The notes beneath the pieces are model-generated. The model was not told the DNA's origin, did not search any database, and saw only the letters and a list, made by a program, of their open reading frames with translations. The translations under genes and the position numbers were made by a program. Below are positions 1 to 11,514 of a stretch of 64,000 nucleotides of DNA, one piece after another. The first letter of the stretch is position 1. Each line of letters begins with the position of its first letter. Source of the DNA: Oncorhynchus masou masou (lineage: Eukaryota > Chordata > Actinopteri > Salmoniformes > Salmonidae); the NCBI RefSeq assembly GCF_036934945.1, contig NC_088224.1, positions 10,816,596-10,880,595 on the forward strand, read 5' to 3'.

Positions 1-305
1 TCTTCTGCATGTTGCTTAGTAACACAAACATCTTCTGCACGTTGAATAGTAACACAAACATCTTCTGCATGTTGCCTAGTAACACAACCATCTTCTGCAT
101 GTTGCCTAAGTAACACAAACATCTTCTGCACGTTGAATAGTAACACAACCATCTCCGTCATGTTACCTAAGTAACACAAACATCTTCTGCATGTTGCCTA
201 AGTAACAAACATCTTCTGCATGTTGCCTAAGTAACACAAACATCTTCTGCATGTTGCCTAAGTAACAAACATCTCCTGCATGTTGCCTAAGTAACACAAA
301 CACAG
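1..305. repeat. 31-bp minisatellite, about 10 copies, cut by window edge
   Basis: Tandem units of 30-31 bp contain CTTCTGCATGTTGCCTAAG followed by TAACACAAACA. Copies differ by point changes (GCATG/GCACG, GCCTA/GAATA) and by one-base length changes. The array may begin before base 1. No coding potential is seen. Confidence 0.9.
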
Positions 306-386
306 GTGCAAGAGGCGATAGAGGCGCGAAGGAAACAAACACATCTCTCTCTTAAAGGACACACCTTTAACCTTGACTTTAATAGC

Positions 387-500
387 GTCCCAAATGGTAC
401 CCTATTCCATATGTAGTGCACTGCTTTTGACCAGAGTCAATAGGGCTTTGGTCAAAAGTAACACACTATTTAGGGAAAAGGGTGCCATTTGGGACACAGC
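387..500. repeat. Dispersed hairpin repeat (copy 1)
   Basis: The left arm (CCCAAATGGTACCCTATTCC...TAGTGCACTGC) is the imperfect reverse complement of the right arm (CACACTATTTAGGG...GGGTGCCATTTGGGAC). A short loop holds GACCAGAG and its partner. This is the most complete early copy of a family with about 18 copies or parts here. The family looks like a non-autonomous MITE-like element; its terminal duplications are not clear. Confidence 0.85.
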
Positions 501-920
501 CTTGGTGGTTTGTTTTAATGAGTTTACATCACACTAATAATTAGATATTAAACTGATTATGGCAGTAGGCTGAGTATGGAGATAGAAAGGTCATAGTCTA
601 AGTATTCTGAGCAATGTTTCAAATCATCAGGACATATGAACAAACATCTTAATCGGTGTTCCAGCGGTTTATTTGATCTCTGCATGAGCTAGCATCAGCC
701 GAGCGGGATTCCCTCTATTACAGGTGAAGTGAGTTCGTAAGAATAAAGTATGCATCCGAGAAAAGAGTTTCCACATACAAACTGTACATAGTCAGAAAAA
801 CAGTCACTGAAATAAGTCACTGTGGTAGAACATTTCTTTTGACTGGTGATTTTCTGCATTTATCAAAAGTCCCATCAGGTAGCCTGATTTCAGATGTAAA
901 CAGGATTATTCGGGACAGCG
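501..920. other. No recognised feature
   Basis: AT-rich single-copy-looking DNA between the hairpin copy and the large minisatellite. No convincing exon, RNA gene or mobile element is seen on either strand. Confidence 0.5.
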
Positions 921-3636
921 TTCATATATATAGGGAAGGAACCAAAGGGGGTGACATATATAGGGAAGGAACCAAAGGGGGTGACATATATAGGGAAGGA
1001 ACCAAAGGGGGTGACATATATATAGCGAAGGAACCAAAGGGGGTGACATATATATAGGGAAGGAACCAAAGGGGGTGACATATATATATATATATAGGGA
1101 AGGAACCAAAGGGAGTGACATATATAGGGAAGGAACCAAAGGGGGTGACATATATATATATATAGGGAAGGAACCAAAGGGAGTGACATATATAGGGAAG
1201 GAACCAAAGGGGGTGACATATATATATATATATAGGGAAGGAACCAAAGGGAGTGACATATATAGGGAAGGAACCAAAGGGGGTGACATATATATATATA
1301 GGGAAGGAACCAAAGGGAGTGACATATATAGGGAAGGAACCAAAGGGGGTGACATATATATATATATATAGGGAAGGAACCAAAGGGGGTGACATATATA
1401 TATATATATAGGGAAGGAACCAAAGGGAGTGACATATATAGGGAAGGAACCAAAGGGGGTGACATATATATATATATATAGGGAAGGAACCAAAGGGGGT
1501 GACATATATATATATATAGGGAAGGAACCAAAGGGGGTGACATATATAGGGAAGGAACCAAAGGGGGTGACATATATAGGGAAGGAACCAAAGGGGGTGA
1601 CATATATATAGGGAAGGAACCAAAGGGGGTGACATATATATAGGGAAGGAACCAAAGGGGGTGACATATATAGGGAAGGAACCAAAGGGGGTGACATATA
1701 TAGGGAAGGAACCAAAGGGGGTGACATATATATAGGGAAGGAACCAAAGGGGGTGACATATATAGGGAAGGAACCAAAGGGGGTGACATATATATATATA
1801 TATATATATAGGGAAGGAACCAAAGGGAGTGACATATATAGGGAAGGAACCAAAGGGGGTGACATATATAGGGAAGGAACCAAAGGGGGTGACATATATA
1901 GGGAAGGAACCAAAGGGGGTGACATATATAGGGAAGGAACCAAAGGGGGTGACATATATAGGGAAGGAACCAAAGGGGGTGACATATATATAGGGAAGGA
2001 ACCAAAGGGGGTGACATATATAGGGAAGGAACCAAAGGGGGTGACATATATATATATATATATAGGGAAGGAACCAAAGGGGGTGAGATATATATAGGGA
2101 AGGAACCAAAGGGAGTGACATATATAGGGAAGGAACCAAAGGGAGAGACATATATAGGGAAGGAACCAAAGGGGGTGGCATATATAGGGAAGGAATCAAA
2201 GGGGGTGACATATATAGGGAAGGAACCAAAGGGGATGACATATATAGTGAAGGAACCAAAGGGAGTGACATATATCAGGAAGGAACCAAAGGGGGTGACA
2301 TATATATAGGGAAGGAACCAAAGGGCGTGACATATATAGGGAAGGAACCAAAGGGGGTGACATATATAGGGAAGGGACCAAAGGGAGTGACATATATAGG
2401 GAAGGAACCAAAGGGGGTGACATATATAGGGAAGGGACCAAAGGGAGTGACATATATAGGGAAGGAACCAAAGTGGGTGACATATATAGGGAAGGAACCA
2501 AAGGGGTGACATATATATATAGGGAAGGAACCAAAGGGGGTGACATATATATAGGGAAGGAACCAAAGGGGGTGACATATATATAGGGAAGGAACCAAAG
2601 GGGGTGACATATATATATAGGGAAGGAACCAAAGGGAGTGACATGAATATAGGGAAGGAACCAAAGGGAGTGACATATATAGGGAAGGAACCAAAGGGAG
2701 TGACATATATAGGGAAGGAACCAAAGGGAGTGACATATATAGGGAAGGAACCAAAGGGAGTGACATAAATAGGGAAGGAACCAAAGGGCGTGACATATAT
2801 AGGGAAGGAACCAAAGGGATTGACATATATAGGGAAGGAACCAAAGGGAGTGACATATAAAAATATGTAGGGAAGGAACCAAAGGGGGTGACATATATAG
2901 GGAAGGAACCAAAGGGAGTGACATATATAGGGAAGGAACCAAAGGGAGTGACATATATAGGGAAGGAACCAAAGGGAGTGACATATATAGGGAAGGAACC
3001 AAAGGGAGTGACATATATAGGGAAGGAACCAAAGGGAGTGACATATATAGGGAAGGAACCAAAGGGAGTGACATATATAGGGAAGGAACCAAAGGGCGTG
3101 ACATATATAGGGAAGGAACCAAAGGGAGTGACATATATAGGGAAGGAACCAAAGGGAGTGACATATATAGGGAAGGAACCAAAGGGAGTGACATATATAG
3201 GGAAGGAACCAAAGGGAGTGACATATATAGGGAAGGAACCAAAGGGAGTGACATATATAGGGAAGGAACCAAAGGGAGTGACATATATAGGGAAGGAACC
3301 AAAGGGAGTGACATATATAGGGAAGGAACCAAAGGGAGTGACATATATAGGGAAGGAACCAAAGGGAGTGACATATATAGGGAAGGAACCAAAGGGAGTG
3401 ACATATATAGGGAAGGAACCAAAGGGAGTGACATATATAGGGAAGGAACCAAAGGGAGTGACATATATAGGGAAGGAACCAAAGGGGGTGACATATATAG
3501 GGAAGGAACCAAAGGTCGTGACATATATAGGGAAGGAACCAAAGAGAGTGACATATATAGGGAAGGAACCAAAGAGAGAGACATATATAGGGAAGGAACC
3601 AAAGGGAATGACATGAATATAGGGAAGGTAACCAGG
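921..3636. repeat. 30-bp minisatellite with embedded (TA)n, about 2.7 kb
   Basis: The unit is GACATATAT plus AGGGAAGGAACCAAAGGG plus RGT. From about 2870 to 3610 the copies are an almost exact 30-bp ladder. From about 930 to 2640 the same unit alternates with variable (TA)n insertions of 2 to about 20 bases, so a microsatellite is expanding inside a minisatellite. The main variant is GGGAGT versus GGGGGT. The 30-bp unit has no stop in several frames, which produces spurious ORFs on both strands, including one of 987 codons at 890-3853 on the minus strand. Confidence 0.95.
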
Positions 3637-3900
3637 GAAGTGATAGAGTCCAGGTGAGCGTAACGATGGTGACAGGCCTGCGCCGTAAGGAGCAGCCTGG
3701 AGACCTAGAGGTCAGAGAGGGAGCACACGTGACACAGATAAACTGATATGAAAACACATGTAAGTGATTACTTCTCCTCAGATTCAATCCAATGAAATGC
3801 TTTTTGTTAATCAAAACTAGCAAAACGACTCCTAGTTCCAGGTTAAAAACCACATCGTCTGTTCATTGTGACTCAGAGACCCACAGGACAACACTCAAAT
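3637..3900. other. No recognised feature
   Basis: Short spacer between the 30-bp array and a dispersed salmonid repeat. No exon or RNA signal was found. Confidence 0.4.
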
Positions 3901-4463
3901 CAAAAAATGTATTTATATAGCCCTTCATACATCAGCTGATATCTCAAAGTGCTGTACAGAAACCCAGCCTAAAACCCCAAACAGCAAGCAATGCAGGTGT
4001 AGAAGCACGGTGGCTAGGAAAAACTCCCTTGAAAGGCCAAAACCTAGGAAGATACCTAGAGAGGAACCAGGCTATGTGGGGTGGCCAGTCCTCTTATGGC
4101 TGGCACGGGTGGCGATTATAACAGAACATGGCCAAGATGTTCAAATGTTCATAAATGACCAGCATGGTCAAATAATAATAATCACAGGCAGAACAGTTGA
4201 AACTTGCGCAGCAGCACGGCCAGGTGGACTGGGGCTCAGGTCCTCCGAGAGAAAGAAAGAGAGAAAGAGAGAATTAGAGAGAGCATAGTTAAATTCACAC
4301 AAGACACCGGATAGGACAGGAGAAGTACTCCAGATATAACAAACTGACCCTAGCCCCCCGACACATAAACTACTGCAGCATAAATACTGGAGGCTGAGAC
4401 AGGAGGGGTCAGGAGACACTGTGGCCCCATCCGAGGACACCCCCGGACAGGGCCAAACACCTC
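3901..4463. repeat. Dispersed salmonid repeat, unclassified
   Basis: Begins near ATTTATATAGCCCTTCATAC, continues through a GGAAAAACTCCCTTGAAAGG block, and ends with GAGGACACCCCCGGACAGGG. I recognise this as an abundant, long, non-autonomous salmonid repeat. A GA-rich stretch at about 4247-4285 is part of it. ORFs here (e.g. 4010-4288) match no protein I know. It is truncated at its right end next to the (GT)n tract. Confidence 0.65.
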
Positions 4464-4536
4464 ATTGACAGCAAAAGCTTGTGGCCAGAGCCATTCATTT
4501 ACACTAATGTGGATATATATATATATATGTATGAAT

Positions 4537-4834
<298 letters not shown>

Positions 4835-4969
4835 TTGGGACCAAACACACTGTGTCTGTTAACCTCTGACCTCCTGTGGGTGTTAACCTCCGACCTCCTG
4901 TGGGTGTCTACATGGGGCTCTGCACACAGCCTTTGACAGGGGACAGTGCGTGTTGGAAGCATTTGTTGC

Positions 4970-5037
4970 GACCCAAATGGCACCTTATTCCCTATGTAGT
5001 GCACTACAATAGGGATCTGGTCAAAAGTAGTGCACTA
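4970..5037. repeat. Hairpin repeat (copy 2), left part, split by Tc1-like insertion
   Basis: Holds ACCCAAATGGCACCTTATTC, a TAGTGCACTAC motif, a GGTCAAAAGTAGTGCACTA segment, and stops at the TA where the Tc1-like element starts. The missing right end (TATAGG...AAGGTGCCATTTGGGAC) resumes at 6520 on the far side of the transposon. Confidence 0.85.
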
Positions 5038-6519
5038 CAGTGCCTTCGGAAAGTATTCAGACCCTTAGACTTTTTCCACATTTTGTTATGTTACAGCCTT
5101 CTACTAAAATGTATTAAATAGTTTATTTTTCCTGAACAATCTACACACAATACTCCATAACGACAAAGTAAAAACAGGTTTTAGACACTTTTGCTAATTT
5201 ATAGTATTCTGACCCTTTACTCAGTACTTTGTTAAAGCACCTTTGGCAGCGATTACAGCATCGATTATTCTTGGGTATGACACTACAAGCTTGGAACACC
5301 TGTATTTGGGGAGTTTCTCCCATTCTTCTCTGCAGAACCTCTCGATCTGTCAGGATGGATGGTGAGCGTTGCTGCACAGCTATTTTCAGGTCTCTCCAGA
5401 GATGTTTGATTGGGTTCAAGTCCAGGCTTTGGCTGGGCCACTCAAGGACATTCAGAGACTTGTCCCAAAGCCACTCCTGCATTGTCTCGGCTGTGTGCTT
5501 AGGGTCGTTATCCTGTTGGAAGGTGAACCATTGCCCCAATCTGAGGAGCGCTCTGAGGAAGGTTTTAATCAAGGATCTCGCTGTACTTTACTTTTCAAGG
5601 GACTAGTCTCCCAGTCCTTGCTGCTGAAAAACATCCCCACCGCATGATGCTGCCACCACCATGCTTCACCGTAGGGATCTTGCGAGGTTTCCTCCAGATG
5701 TGAAGCTTGGCATTTAGGCCAAAGAGTTTTATCTTGGTTTCATCAGACCAGAGAATCTTGTTTATCATGGTGTGAGAGTCTTTGGTGCCTTTTGGCAAAA
5801 CTCCAAGCAGGCTGTCATGTGCCTTTTACTGAGGAGTGGCTTCTGTCTGGCCACTCTACCATAAAGCCCTGATTGGTGGAGTGCTGCAGAGATGATTGTC
5901 CTTCTGGAAGGTTCTCCCATCTCCAAAGAGGAACTCTGGAGCTCTGTCAGAGTTACCATCAGGTTTTTGTTCACCTCCCTGACCAAGGCCCTTTTCTCCC
6001 GATTGCTCAGTTTGGCCGGACTACTGTGTTCTTGGGGACCTTCAATGCTGCAGACATTTTTTGGTACCCTTCCACAGATCTGTGCCTCAACACAATCCTG
6101 TCTCGGAGCTCTACAGACAGTTCCTTCGACCTCATGGCTTGGTTTTTGCTCTGACATGCACTGTCAACTGTTGGACCTTATATAGACAGTGCGCCTTTCC
6201 AAATCATGCCCAGTCAATTGAATTTACCGCAGGTGGACTCGAATCAAGTTGTAGAAACATCTCAAGGATGATCCACCTGAGCTCAATTTCGAATCTCATA
6301 GCAAAGGGTCTGAATACTTATGTAAATAAGGTATTTGTGGTTTTTTTTTTTTATAGATTTGCAAAAATATCTAAAAACCTGTTTTCACTTTGTCATTATT
6401 GGGTATTGTGTGTAGATTGATGCAGATTTTTATTTATTTAATCCATTTGGTAATAAGACTGTGACGTGACAAAATAGGGAAAAAGTCATGGGGTCTGAAT
6501 AATTTTTCCAAAGACACTG
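5038..6519 (-). mobile_element. Tc1-like DNA transposon A, degraded, 1482 bp
   Basis: Terminal inverted repeats are visible: CAGTGCCTTCGGAAAGTATT at 5038 matches, in reverse complement, the right end ending CAAAGACACTG at 6519. TA dinucleotides flank both ends (5036-5037 and 6520-6521), the target-site duplication expected of Tc1/mariner. The transposase reads on the minus strand and is broken. The element sits inside copy 2 of the hairpin repeat, so it is younger than that copy. Confidence 0.93.
5141..6157 (-). pseudogene. Tc1-like transposase, frameshifted and catalytically altered
   Basis: Three minus-strand fragments carry the protein. 6157-5765 has the DNA-binding region, ending near SGLYGRVARQKPLL. 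5798-5595 has WSDETKIKLFG (first catalytic Asp) and KHGGGSIMRWGCF. 5572-5141 has QQDNDPKHTAE (second Asp) and LDLNPIKHLW. The reading frame changes twice, between about 5765-5798 and 5572-5595. In Tc1 transposases the last motif is normally NPIEHLW and supplies the catalytic Glu; here it is Lys. With two frameshifts and the lost Glu the copy cannot make active enzyme. Confidence 0.92.
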
Positions 6520-6552
6520 TATATAGGTATTAAGGTGCCATTTGGGACAAAG
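6520..6552. repeat. Hairpin repeat (copy 2), right end after Tc1-like insertion
   Basis: TATATAGGTATTAAGGTGCC ATTTGGGAC follows directly from the transposon end and completes the arm interrupted at 5037. Confidence 0.8.
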
Positions 6553-6773
6553 CCTGGGTCGGTGGACCAGACCGTGAGCCTGAGGCTTTGCGATTTACCC
6601 TTGTCTGGAAGAGGGTAATGACACACAGGACAACTGTTATGTAAAACTTCAGGGACAATGAATGTCCCATAATCAACATATTTAGATGTGATAGATTCAA
6701 CCACCAAATCTGGTACCTGATTTTATTGATTTATTTACCTTCAGGATGCCCTGCCCACATGGTCTAAGAAACT

Positions 6774-6885
6774 GTAATCAAATCAAATCAAAGTGTATTT
6801 GTCACATGCGCCGAATACAACAGGTGTAGACCTTACAGTGAAATGCTTACTGACAGGCTCTAACCAATAGTGCAAAAAAGGTGGT
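6774..6885 (-). mobile_element. LINE 3'-end fragment, antisense
   Basis: AATCAAATCAAATCAAAG followed by GTATTTGTCACATGCGCCG and TACAGTGAAATGCTTAC is the reverse complement of the 3' tail (…AAATTTGATTTGATT type) of a common salmonid non-LTR retrotransposon. Only the 3' end is present, as usual for 5'-truncated LINE insertions. Confidence 0.7.
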
Positions 6886-6995
6886 TGGGCGTCATTTTAA
6901 CTTATACCTGTTCACCTTAAACAACTGTCGAAAGAAAACATGGGTTCATAGCAGTGTGCTGGTTGGCTTTCTAAAACCTTTTTTTCCAGTTATAG

Positions 6996-7062
6996 AGGCT
7001 TCCTGACAGCTGGGCTAGCTCTGACGATGAGCTCATGTCTGAAGGAGACGACACCTGCGAGG
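6996..7062 (+). CDS. Possible small coding exon (candidate A)
   Basis: I do not recognise the product. A T-rich tract ending TTCCAGTTATAG precedes an open 67-bp block ending GAGG|GTAAAA, a fair donor. In the frame compatible with an acceptor at 6994-6995 it reads …SDDELMSEGDDTCE and exits in phase 1. The acidic, low-repeat composition differs from the surrounding repeats. The frame is closed just upstream by TAG at 6993-6995, so the acceptor must lie there or later. It joins in phase with candidate B (7494). It could equally be chance or a pseudogene remnant. Confidence 0.28.
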
Positions 7063-7084
7063 GTAAAAAAAACACTTCCTGTTT

Positions 7085-7150
7085 AAGAACTCTTTTTATT
7101 TTTTTTATTTTTTTTATATATATATAGACTTTCAATATATAGACTTTTTT

Positions 7151-7187
<37 letters not shown>

Positions 7188-7235
7188 TTTCAATATATAT
7201 ATATAGACTTTCAATATATAGACTTTCAATTTAGC
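7085..7235. repeat. AT-rich simple repeat with TATAGACTTTCAATATA units
   Basis: Poly-T, (TA)n and four or five copies of a TATAGACTTTCAATATA unit. No other signal is seen. Confidence 0.85.
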
Positions 7236-7493
7236 AAGTGGAGTGCTCCAAGATCTAGTCTCATAAAAGGTGGAAATCAGGAGTAAATCAGGTATGAATT
7301 CCAGCCGTCCTCTGAGGATTCCATTTACACAGTTCTCTCAAGACCTGGACATTATTTTACAACATTTTCCCCATTTCTATAACAGCCAGAGGGAGTAATG
7401 TTTGGCTGGCCTGGAGCCTTGCCGTGAGGGGTACAGACTGGCTGAAAAAGAGAGCAGGACGGCCTCCGTGACCCACTTCTCTCCTCCTCATAG

Positions 7494-7543
7494 ACAGTTT
7501 TGATCTGCACCAAGAAGCTGAGCAGACGGAAACAGAACCCAGG
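7494..7543 (+). CDS. Possible small coding exon (candidate B)
   Basis: Preceded by a good polypyrimidine tract and acceptor (CACTTCTCTCCTCCTCATAG). It opens with two bases that complete the phase-1 codon left by candidate A as Asp, then reads SFDLHQEAEQTETEPR to AGG|GTAGAG (donor, phase 0). If not spliced, the frame runs three more codons to TGA at 7553-7555, so this could also be a terminal coding exon. Product unknown. Confidence 0.28.
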
Positions 7544-7647
7544 GTAGAGCCTTGACTCAGATGTTTTCTACAGTATGTGATATGAATCTCTACAGCATTA
7601 CATTGAACTACTGAGGTGAACTGTGGGTTGATAAAATAGTTCATCTG

Positions 7648-7735
7648 TGTCCCAAAGGGCCTCTATTCCCCATGGGGCTCTAGCCAAAAGTAGTGCACTA
7701 AAAAGGAATAGGGTGTCATTTAGGATACAGGCCTC
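7648..7735. repeat. Hairpin repeat (copy 3)
   Basis: GTCCCAAAGGGCCTCTATTC, then CAAAAGTAGTGCACTA and AATAGGGTGTCATTTAGG; a diverged, shortened copy of the dispersed hairpin repeat. Confidence 0.75.
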
Positions 7736-7785
7736 ATGTTGCTGCCTAGCCGTTGTTGGGAGAGCGCAACATGCTGTACATTCTC

Positions 7786-8105
7786 TAATGGACCTGGTCT
7801 ACTCTGCCCTGACAGCAGGGTGGGGTTGAGGTGGAGAACATAATGGACCTGGTCTACTCTGCCCTGACAGCAGGGTGGGGTTGAGGTGGAGAACATAATG
7901 GACCTGGTCTACTCTGCCCTGACAGCAGGGTGGGGTTGAGGTGGAGAACATAATGGACCTGGTCTACTCTGCCCTGACAGCAGGGTGGGGTTGAGGTGGG
8001 GTTGAGGTGGGGTTGAGGTGGAGAACATAACTAATGGACTGGGTCTACTCTGCCCTGACAGCAGGGTGGGGTTGAGGTGGGGTTGAGGTGGAGTCAGGTG
8101 GAGAA
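7786..8105. repeat. 55-bp minisatellite, about 5 copies
   Basis: TAATGGACCTGGTCTACTCT recurs at 7786, 7841, 7896 and 7951. A last, longer unit has extra GTTGAGGTGGG repeats. The unit contains an open stretch (ENIMDLVYSALTAG) but no supporting acceptor, so it is treated as a repeat. Confidence 0.9.
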
Positions 8106-8570
8106 CATAACTTCCACCACTATAGACAACAATCAAAGGACAGGTGGATCACCCCAAGTGGTTAGGAAGACGTGAGGTAAAGAGTGCAGTACTGTACAGC
8201 TTACCAATTTACATGTGGAGCATCACGTACATGTAGTGCTGTGTGGGGTAATGTATTGGGGAAAAGACATTGAAACAAACAAATGAGATAGCAGTGTAGG
8301 TATACCAGCACCTTGAGGCAGTATAGCTGCTTGACTCATAAGGTTATTGGTCATGTTTGTTGCAGGGTTTGGAATGATGACACACTGAAATATTGTTTTA
8401 TGCCCCTCAATGAACCCAGGGAATATCATGGATGTGAAATGCTATTTCCAAAAGGACAGAGTTATCTGAGCTCTGCGTGACAATGATTTGGCACAGCACC
8501 AGGATTGCATTATCTCTTAGGGAAATGTTCTCTGATAAACTCTCCATTACTCAAATTCACCCAGAGGAGT
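8106..8570. other. No recognised feature
   Basis: Unique-looking sequence between two minisatellites. Nothing convincing on either strand. Confidence 0.45.
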
Positions 8571-10281
8571 AAAAACAGTCTGAACAGAGGATAGTTCACT
8601 GGGTAGTCCAAACAACAGTCTGAACAGAGGATAGTTCACTGGGTAGTCCAAACAACAGTCTGAACAGAGGATAGCTCACTGGGTAGTCTAAACAACAGTC
8701 TGAACAGAGGATAGTTCACTGGGTAGTCTAAACAACAGTCTGAACAGAGGATAGTTCACTGGGTAGTCTAAACAACAGTCTGAACAGAGGATAGTTCACT
8801 GGGTAGTCTAAACAACAGTCTGAACAAACAATAGTTCACTGGGTAGTCCAAACAACAGTCTGAACAGAGGATAGTTCACTGGGTAGTCCAAACAACAGTC
8901 TGAACAGAGGATAGTTCACTGGGTAGTCTGAACAGAGGGATAGTTCACAGGGTAGTCTAAACAACAGTCTGAACAGAGGATAGTTCACTGGGTAGTCTAA
9001 ACAACAGTCTGAACAGAGGATAGCTCACTGGGTAGTCTGAACAGAGGATAGCTCACTGGGTAGTCTAAACAACAGTCTGAACAAACAATAGTTCACTGGG
9101 TAGTCCAAACAACAGTCTGAACAGAGGATAGTTCACTGGGTAGTCTAAACAACAGTCTGAACAGAGGATAGCTCACTGGGTAGTCCAAACAACAGTCTGA
9201 ACAGAGGATAGCTCACTGGGTAGTCTGAACAGAGGATAGCTCACTGGGTAGTCTAAACAACAGTCTGAACAGAGGATAGTTCACTGGGTAGTCTAAACAA
9301 CAGTCTGAACAGAGGATAGTTCACTGGGTAGTCTAAACAACAGTCTGAACAGAGGATAGTTCACAGGGTAGTCTAAACAACAGTCTGAACAGAGGATAGT
9401 TCACTGGGTAGTCTGAACAGAGGGATAGTTCACTGGGTAGTCTGAACAACAGTCTGAACAGAGGATAGTTCACTGGGTAGTCTAAACAACAGTCTGAACA
9501 GAGGATAGTTCACTGGGTAGTCTAAACAACAGTCTGAACAGAGGATAGCTCACTGGGTAGTCTAAACAACAGTCTGAACAGAGGATAGCTCACTGGGTAG
9601 TCTAAACAACAGTCTGAACAGAGGATAGTTCACTGGGTAGTCTAAACAACAGTCTGAACAAACGATAGTTCACTGGGTAGTCTGAACAAAGGATAGTTCA
9701 CTGGGTAGTCTAAACAACAGTCTGAACAAACGATAGTTCACTGGGTAGTCTAAACAACAGTCTGAACAAACGATAGTTCACTGGGTAGTCTGAACAAAGG
9801 ATAGTTCACTGGGTAGTCTAAACAACAGTCTGAACAGAGGATAGTTCACTGGGTAGTCCAAACAACAGTCTGAACAAACAATAGTTCACTGGGTAGTCTA
9901 AACAACAGTCTGAACAAACGATAGTTCACTGGGTAGTCCAAACAACAGTCTGAACAGAGGATAGTTCACTGGGTAGTCTAAACAACAGTCTGAACAAACG
10001 ATAGTTCACTGGGTAGTCTAAACAACAGTCTGAACAAACGATAGTTCACTGGGTAGTCTGAACAAAGGATAGTTCACTGGGTAGTCTAAACAACAGTCTG
10101 AACAGAGGATAGTTCACTGGGTAGTCTAAACAACAGTCTGAACAGAGGATAGTTCACTGGGTAGTCCAAACAACAGTCTGAACAAACGATAGTTCACTGG
10201 GTAGTCTAAACAACAGTCTAAACAGAGGGACAGTTCGCTGGGAAGTCTAAACAACAGTCTGAACAGAGGATAGTTCACTGG
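8571..10281. repeat. 40-bp minisatellite, about 42 copies
   Basis: The unit is CAGTCTGAACAGAGGATAGT plus TCACTGGGTAGTCTAAACAA. Variants are AGAGG/AAACG/AAACA, AGTTC/AGCTC and TCTAA/TCCAA. Several units lack the AAACAACAGTCTG part and are shorter. The alternation of full and short units suggests block duplications within the array. Confidence 0.95.
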
Positions 10282-10361
10282 GACACACTATATGAATATA
10301 AATAGTTGTAGCAGGGATGACTGTATCAATAACGAATCAGATTGGCTGTGGTCAGACGTCA

Positions 10362-10480
10362 GGGTAGCCTAGTGGTTAGAGCGTTGGACTAGTAACTGGA
10401 AGGTTGAAAGTTCAAACCCCTGAGCTGACAAAGTACAAATTTGTTCTTAACTGACTTGCCTAGTTAAATAAAGGTCAAAT
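10362..10480 (+). mobile_element. HpaI-type tRNA-derived SINE, internally deleted
   Basis: Contains the A-box-like GTAGCCTAGTGGTTAGAGCG, the B-box-like GGTTGAAAGTTCAAACC and the tail CTGACTTGCCTAGTTAAATA. The block between the tRNA-related part and the tail (CTGCCCCTGAACAGGCAG in other copies) is missing. Confidence 0.88.
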
Positions 10481-10909
10481 ACATTTAAATAAGACTTTGT
10501 CTCTCTTTTGGCAACAACAAAAATTGGGTGAATCAGGTAATACCGTCCTGTCTATGAAGTGCATGTATCACTCTGATCAGCTGACCAAGGCAAGCAGGAG
10601 CTTACTTGAGCTTATATTTCAAAGGTTCGTAAAGTTTCTGTGTAACATCAAACATCTGGAGTAATTTGCAAAACCATGCAGAAAACTTATCACGTGCAGA
10701 CTGAATGTCCCTGGGTGAAATGATGGAAGAGCAAAGTCTCCTCACAGATGTAAATAAACTATAGATTGTCCGGTGTCTCTACACATCTAAAGATTAGCAT
10801 CGTTTACCCTAAAGGTTCTCATTGAGGCATTCCTAGAAAGCGTGCAAAATCTATATATTTTTCTTTGTGTTGTTGTCTATGCTGTTTACATGGCATTCCT
10901 ATGTTCTAG
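10481..10909. other. No recognised feature
   Basis: Unique-looking DNA ending in a pyrimidine-rich stretch just before candidate exon C. No mobile element was identified. Confidence 0.4.
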
Positions 10910-10957
10910 CCTCTGAAGATGTTGAAGAAGTCTGGTTGGATTCAGAGTGAGGTGTAG
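10910..10957 (+). CDS. Possible terminal coding exon (candidate C)
   Basis: The acceptor TGGCATTCCTATGTTCTAG is of good quality. Two frames are open after it. Phase 0, which follows from candidate B's AGG end, reads PLKMLKKSGWIQSEV to TAG. The other reads SEDVEEVWLDSE to TGA and would fit a direct join from candidate A (phase 1). The two readings cannot be decided by eye and both may be chance. Product unknown. Confidence 0.2.
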   Translation, partial: PLKMLKKSGWIQSEV

Positions 10958-11042
10958 TGGTGCATGGTGGTGGGGGGGTTGTTAGTTAGCTGGCAGCCAG
11001 AGTGGAGTTGCAATATCATGGAGCCTCAGCACCACAGGGGAG

Positions 11043-11095
11043 CTATGTAGCGCACAATGTGGGAATAGGGTGCCATATGGGACACACACCAGGTT
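11043..11095. repeat. Hairpin repeat (copy 4), half
   Basis: CTATGTAGCGCACAATGTGG then GAATAGGGTGCCATATGGGA; only the right arm is present. Confidence 0.7.
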
Positions 11096-11171
11096 ACCTC
11101 AGGTCAGGGTTAACATTTTATTTCTCAGGGGTCTTACAGCTGTTACCGTGCCCCTGTTTTCATTCCACCTT

Positions 11172-11286
11172 TATGGCTGTGTCCCAGGATGGCACCTTAT
11201 TCATAACATATTACACTACGTTTGAACAGGGTTTATAGGAATCTGTGTGCACTATATAGGGAATAGGGTTTCATTTGGGGGACAGT
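11172..11286. repeat. Hairpin repeat (copy 5)
   Basis: Left arm GTGTCCCAGGATGGCACCTT, right arm TGCACTATATAGGGAATAGG then TTTCATTTGGGGGACAG, with a diverged centre. Confidence 0.75.
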
Positions 11287-11514
11287 GCTGGTTCAGCCCA
11301 ATGTAGTGTTTTTATGAGGATTCCATATTTTTAGCTGACTGGGGGAAAAAAGGCCTCTCTGCAGTTTAATGACCTCTCCTCCAGTTCGTTGATGAGGCGA
11401 TGCAGTCAGCCAGTCTCAGAGAATAAGGGGGTTTTTGCTACTGGGTTACGCTGGGAAGAAACAGACCTAGGACCGTTTTTTAAAATAAATAATCTGAGTT
11501 TTTAAATAATCTGA

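Noticed and set aside
890..3853. 987-codon minus-strand ORF and companion ORFs
   Set aside because: It is made almost wholly of a 30-bp tandem unit without stops; the protein is a monotonous decapeptide-like repeat and there is no gene structure.
7786..8105. Open block ENIMDLVYSALTAG as a further exon after candidate B
   Set aside because: It is part of a 55-bp tandem repeat and lacks a pyrimidine tract before it.
8571..10281. CRISPR-like look of regular repeats
   Set aside because: Units are contiguous without unique spacers, and the genome is vertebrate.
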